DNA from: Clostridia bacterium
GTDB lineage: Bacteria; Bacillota; Clostridia; HGM11514
DNA length: 8,820 nt
Reading direction: 5' to 3'
NCBI GenBank assembly: GCA_900757255.1
Contig: CAAENE010000150.1
Span: 1-8,820 of the forward strand
Positions 6,576-8,820 of the stretch are shown piece after piece. Both the position numbers and the translations under genes were made by a program. Under the pieces are notes generated by a model. It was not told the origin of the DNA and did no database searches. It saw nothing but the letters and a program-made list of their open reading frames with translations. How positions within the stretch are numbered: the first letter of the stretch is position 1; every line of letters begins with the position of its first letter.

Positions 6576-8591
6576 TTATCCAATCAACACTCTGCCAATC
6601 GTATAAACCAAAAACGCGGTAATCCATGCAACAGCGGTCTGGAATATCATGGCAAACAGGGCATTTTTGCCTGATCCCAACTCGCGCCGGACAGCCGCCA
6701 TTGCAGCAACACAGGGCATATACAGCAGAGTAAAGCATAAAAATGAGAATGCGGCAAGGGGGGTAAAGATACCTCCCAGCAGCGGCACCAGCGAGGAGGA
6801 ATCCCCCGCGCCGGTCAGCACCGCCAAAGTGCTGACAACCGCTTCTTTCGCAGTCAGGCCAGTGATAAGTGCGGTTGCCGCACGCCAATCATTAAATCCC
6901 AGCGGCGCAAAGATGGGCGCTATCAGCCGGCCGATACTCGCCAGCATACTGTCCGCGCTGTCCTGCACCATATTGAATCCAAAATCAAAGCTTTGCAGCA
7001 GCCATATCACAATGGTCGCTAAAAAGATAATCGTAAACGCGCGTGCCAAAAAATCCTTTGCCTTGTCCCACATATGCAGGATAACGCTTTTAACAGACGG
7101 TAAACGGTAAGAGGGAAGCTCGAGTACAAACGGAACAGGGTTCCCTTTAAACAGTGAATTTTTCAGCAGCAGTCCCACGCATATTGCAACAATCATACCC
7201 AAAACATACAGCGATATCATCACCAACACCTGGTATTTTGGAAAGAATGCGGCAGTAAATACTGCGTAAATAGGCAGCTTCGCACTGCAGGACATAAACG
7301 GCGTCAGCAGAATGGTCATTTTTCGATCCCGCTCGCTTGGCAGGGTCCTTGTCGCCATAATTGCCGGAACAGAGCATCCGAACCCAATCAGCATGGGTAC
7401 AAAGGAACGCCCGGACAATCCTATTTTACGCAGCAGCTTATCCATCACAAAAGCGACGCGCGCCATATACCCACTGTCCTCCAAAACCGACAGCAGTAAA
7501 AACAGGGTCAGAATAATCGGCAAAAAAGACAATACGCTGCCCACGCCTGCAAAAACGCCGTCGATAATCAGCATATGCAGCCACTCGCTCACACCAGCCG
7601 CAGTCAGCGCGGCGTCGGTCAAATCCGTGACCTTGTCAATTCCAAGCGACAATAAATCGGATAAATTCGTACCGATCACACCAAAGGTCAGCCAAAAGGT
7701 AAACAGCATGATACACAGAAAAATCGGTATTGCAAGATATTTATGGGTCAGCAGCTTGTCAATTTTAATGGAACGCTCGCTTTCCCGGTTCACACCGCTT
7801 TTTTTCACCGACTGCCGGCACAGGTTCTCGATAAAATCATACCGCATATCCGCCAGCGCCGCCTCGCGGTCGGTCTGCAGAGCGTCCTCCATTTCCTCTA
7901 CGATATGGCCGATAATATCAATCTCCATCTCGGTCAGCCCCAATGCCTGTTCCATTGGCTGGTCGCCTTCCACCAGCTTAGTTGCCGCAAACCGCACAGC
8001 AACTCCCTGCGCTTTTGCCTTCTCCTCAATGATATGGGCTATGGAGTGGATCGCCCGGTGGACCTCGCCTTTACAAAAATCGTGCTTTTGGGGCAGACGT
8101 TTTTCCTTCGCCGTCTTGACAGCCCTTTCGATCAGTTCCGACACCCCATCGTTCTTACTCGCCGAAATCGGCACAACAGGTATTCCAAGCTCTTCCTCTA
8201 ATTTTTCCACATTGATATAACTGCCGTTGGATTTGATTTCATCCATCATATTGAGAGCCAGCACCGTCGGAATATTCAAATCAATCAATTGCAGGGTCAG
8301 GTACAGGTTCCTCTCGATATTGGTCGCATCAATGATATTGATGACACCGTCCGGCTTATCCTTGATTAAAAAATCCCTTGTAACCACTTCCTCGGCGGTA
8401 TACGGCGACAGAGAGTAAATTCCGGGAAGGTCTACCACCGTCACATTTTTATGTTTGCGGATCAGCCCTTCCTTTTTGTCAACCGTCACTCCCGGAAAAT
8501 TACCGACGTGCTGGTTACTTCCAGTCAGCTGGTTAAACAGGGTCGTTTTTCCGCAGTTCTGATTCCCGATCAGTGCAAACGTAATCTCCAC
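6576..8591 (-). CDS. feoB: Ferrous iron transport protein B (GTPase-coupled membrane permease)
   Basis: The protein has 671 residues and is full length for a compact FeoB. The start is GTG at 8591, touching the feoA stop with no bases between, and GGAGGAG at 8601-8607 supplies the ribosome binding site. The N-terminal G domain shows G1 GNQNCGKT (9-16), the G2 region FPGVTV (32-37), G3 DLPG (54-57), G4 NMMD (114-117) and G5 SAS (143-145). A helical regulatory region follows to about 280. The membrane domain has the conserved gate motifs GFGCSVPAI (403-411) and SCSAKLPIY (434-442), and the late MPCVAAMAAVRRELGS block (625-640). Cys406, Cys435 and Cys627 lie in these conserved blocks. It imports Fe(II) across the cytoplasmic membrane with FeoA. 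No missing motif or frameshift was seen. Confidence 0.97.
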   Translation of the reverse strand: MEITFALIGNQNCGKTTLFNQLTGSNQHVGNFPGVTVDKKEGLIRKHKNVTVVDLPGIYSLSPYTAEEVVTRDFLIKDKPDGVINIIDATNIERNLYLTLQLIDLNIPTVLALNMMDEIKSNGSYINVEKLEEELGIPVVPISASKNDGVSELIERAVKTAKEKRLPQKHDFCKGEVHRAIHSIAHIIEEKAKAQGVAVRFAATKLVEGDQPMEQALGLTEMEIDIIGHIVEEMEDALQTDREAALADMRYDFIENLCRQSVKKSGVNRESERSIKIDKLLTHKYLAIPIFLCIMLFTFWLTFGVIGTNLSDLLSLGIDKVTDLTDAALTAAGVSEWLHMLIIDGVFAGVGSVLSFLPIILTLFLLLSVLEDSGYMARVAFVMDKLLRKIGLSGRSFVPMLIGFGCSVPAIMATRTLPSERDRKMTILLTPFMSCSAKLPIYAVFTAAFFPKYQVLVMISLYVLGMIVAICVGLLLKNSLFKGNPVPFVLELPSYRLPSVKSVILHMWDKAKDFLARAFTIIFLATIVIWLLQSFDFGFNMVQDSADSMLASIGRLIAPIFAPLGFNDWRAATALITGLTAKEAVVSTLAVLTGAGDSSSLVPLLGGIFTPLAAFSFLCFTLLYMPCVAAMAAVRRELGSGKNALFAMIFQTAVAWITAFLVYTIGRVLIG

Positions 8592-8819
8592 TTAAACCAG
8601 CTCCTCCACCTCAATTTTTTCCGCGTCCTCCAGACGGATCGTCAATTCATATCCCCGCAAAAATAACTCTATCGGGTCGCCCATCGGCGCCACCTTCCGC
8701 ACCATAATACTCGTCTTTGGCGTCAGACCCATTTCCAGCAAACGCCGCCGCAGGGCGCCTTCTCCGCCGACTGCTACAATCTTTGCTTTTTTACCCACCT
8801 GTAATTTATCTAATGTCAT
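8592..8819 (-). CDS. feoA: Ferrous iron transport protein A (SH3-like cytoplasmic partner of FeoB)
   Basis: The protein has 75 residues, the usual FeoA size. It starts MTLDKLQVGKKAKI, followed by the family core GALRRRLLEMGLTPKTSIMV (residues 21-40), then PMGDPIELFLRGYELTIRLEDAEKI, which forms the SH3-like barrel. FeoA is a small cytoplasmic protein that supports or regulates FeoB. The start codon sits one base from the right edge, so its ribosome binding site, any promoter and any Fur- or DtxR-type operator lie outside the window. The alignment of the start with typical FeoA proteins makes this ATG likely. The stop directly abuts the feoB GTG, so translation of the two is probably coupled. 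Confidence 0.95.
   Translation of the reverse strand: MTLDKLQVGKKAKIVAVGGEGALRRRLLEMGLTPKTSIMVRKVAPMGDPIELFLRGYELTIRLEDAEKIEVEELV
8601..8607 (-). promoter_or_regulatory. feoB ribosome binding site inside the feoA 3' end
   Basis: GGAGGAG on the minus strand lies nine bases before the GTG start at 8591 and within the last feoA codons. It supports the GTG as the true feoB start and suggests translational coupling. Confidence 0.75.
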
Positions 8820-8820
8820 A

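Noticed and set aside
7312..8220. A 302-codon open frame on the plus strand antisense to feoB
   Set aside because: It lies wholly inside feoB, whose motifs are complete. The product is Ser/Ile/Arg-rich with no recognisable domain, as expected from reading the complement of a real gene.

Overview
The window looks like ordinary chromosome from an anaerobic, Gram-positive-type Firmicute, most likely a member of the Clostridia. The evidence is strong GGAGG-type ribosome binding sites and intrinsic hairpin/T-tract terminators. The gene families also fit: an SLH-domain surface protein, an MBOAT/DHHW/DUF4358 set, and feoA-feoB followed by a small Cys-rich FeoB-associated protein. Base composition is moderate by eye (not computed). 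No tRNA, rRNA, CRISPR array, insertion sequence or phage gene was seen.

Layout. (1) Positions 1-459, minus strand: the N-terminal 153 residues of a DUF4163/DUF3298-type protein that runs off the left edge, with a good promoter and a very short leader. (2) Positions 460-647: a divergent intergenic region with a strong hairpin lying against the ribosome binding site of the next gene. (3) Positions 648-2654, plus strand: a secreted 668-residue protein with a signal peptide, seven propeller-like repeats, one Ig/cadherin-like domain and three C-terminal SLH domains. (4) Positions 2655-2848: a convergent intergenic region with two hairpins, one a clear bidirectional terminator. (5) Positions 2849-6248, minus strand: a cell-envelope cluster transcribed as DUF4358 lipoprotein, then MBOAT O-acyltransferase, then DHHW-family SGNH-like protein. 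An intrinsic terminator sits between the first and second genes. (6) Positions 6420-8819, minus strand: feoA, feoB (GTG start) and a 48-residue Cys-rich FeoB-associated membrane protein, closed by a terminator.

How the genes fit together. The feo genes form a tight ferrous-iron uptake operon. The MBOAT and DHHW proteins resemble AlgI/AlgJ/AlgX and PatA/PatB pairs, which move an acyl group across the membrane onto an extracellular polysaccharide. The SLH protein next door would be held on the wall by a secondary polysaccharide. A link between acylation of that polymer and SLH anchoring is an attractive inference but is not shown by the sequence.

I do not see a clearly new system. The most unusual points are the seven-repeat propeller plus SLH architecture, the hairpin against its ribosome binding site, the Trp-to-Gln change in the motif that names the DHHW family, and the terminator inside the acyltransferase cluster.
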